Shown here: piece by piece, positions 14,519 through 14,596 of the stretch | Layout: each line of letters opens with the position of its first letter | Numbering within the stretch: position 1 is the stretch's first letter | Assembly: GCA_035560415.1 (NCBI GenBank) | Contig: DATMZG010000064.1 | Span: 1 to 14,596 of the forward strand | Direction of reading: 5' to 3' | From: DATMXT01 sp035560415 | GTDB taxonomy: Bacteria > Bacillota > Clostridia > Oscillospirales > Feifaniaceae | DNA length: 14,596 bases | Program-made: the position numbers and the translations under genes | The notes under the pieces: model-generated | Databases searched by the model: none | The model's input: only the letters and a program-made list of their open reading frames with translations | What the model was told of the DNA's origin: nothing

Positions 14519-14596
14519 TGCAAGGGCGATTATGCATTATTATGTCGGTAACTGTTTTTTCATCCAATATTACAATTTTTGGGATTAAAATTTAGT

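Noticed and set aside
14365..14595. 76-codon + strand open frame at the right edge
   Set aside because: It overlaps the symporter start and promoter, has no ribosome site and resembles no known protein.

Overview
The window is GC-rich and gene-dense. It reads as chromosomal DNA of a spore-forming, Gram-positive-type Firmicute, probably a high-GC member of the Clostridia. The evidence is a full-length SpoVT, lipoprotein and S-layer-type export signals, strong AGGAGG ribosome binding sites, and frequent GTG/TTG starts. Species cannot be fixed from the sequence. No rRNA, tRNA, CRISPR array, insertion sequence or phage gene was seen.

Region 1 (62-7480, + strand) is a tightly packed run of eight genes. 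Five of the seven junctions overlap or leave 10 bases or fewer between genes. In order: a MocA-like nucleotidyltransferase fused to a ModE-type DNA-binding domain; a histidine phosphatase fused to an HD domain; an XdhC-family molybdenum-hydroxylase maturation factor; a THEP1-like P-loop NTPase; a DUF364/DUF4213 protein; and a FecCD-type ABC importer (permease, ATPase, lipoprotein binding protein). MocA and XdhC families both serve insertion of sulfurated molybdenum cofactor into xanthine-dehydrogenase-type enzymes. I therefore read the run as a cofactor maturation and metal-oxyanion uptake unit. The importer would be a MolBCA-type molybdate/tungstate transporter, though an iron or cobalamin substrate is not excluded. 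No hydroxylase structural gene lies inside the window. A strong intrinsic terminator closes the run at 7493-7531.

Region 2 (7633-8169, +) is spoVT, a forespore transcription regulator, preceded by a possible sigma-G-like promoter and followed by one or two terminators.

Region 3 (8300-11426, - strand) is a two-gene operon: polA, with a shrunken proofreading domain, then an overlapping gene fusing a protein-arginine-phosphatase-like domain to a RimI-like acetyltransferase. A short intergenic region carries face-to-face promoters for polA and for the next gene.

Region 4 (11544-12893, +) encodes a secreted protein with degenerate S-layer-homology repeats and a DUF6612/LppX-like C-terminal domain.

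Region 5 (12948-14414, -) encodes a sodium:alanine/glycine symporter. Upstream is a recognisable promoter overlapped by two palindromes, with a possible 13-codon coupled leader peptide. The last ~80 bases hold no gene I can support.

The best candidate for an under-described system is Region 1 as a whole, especially the two domain fusions at its start and the NTPase and DUF364 genes between XdhC and the importer. The second is the phosphatase-acetyltransferase fusion behind polA.
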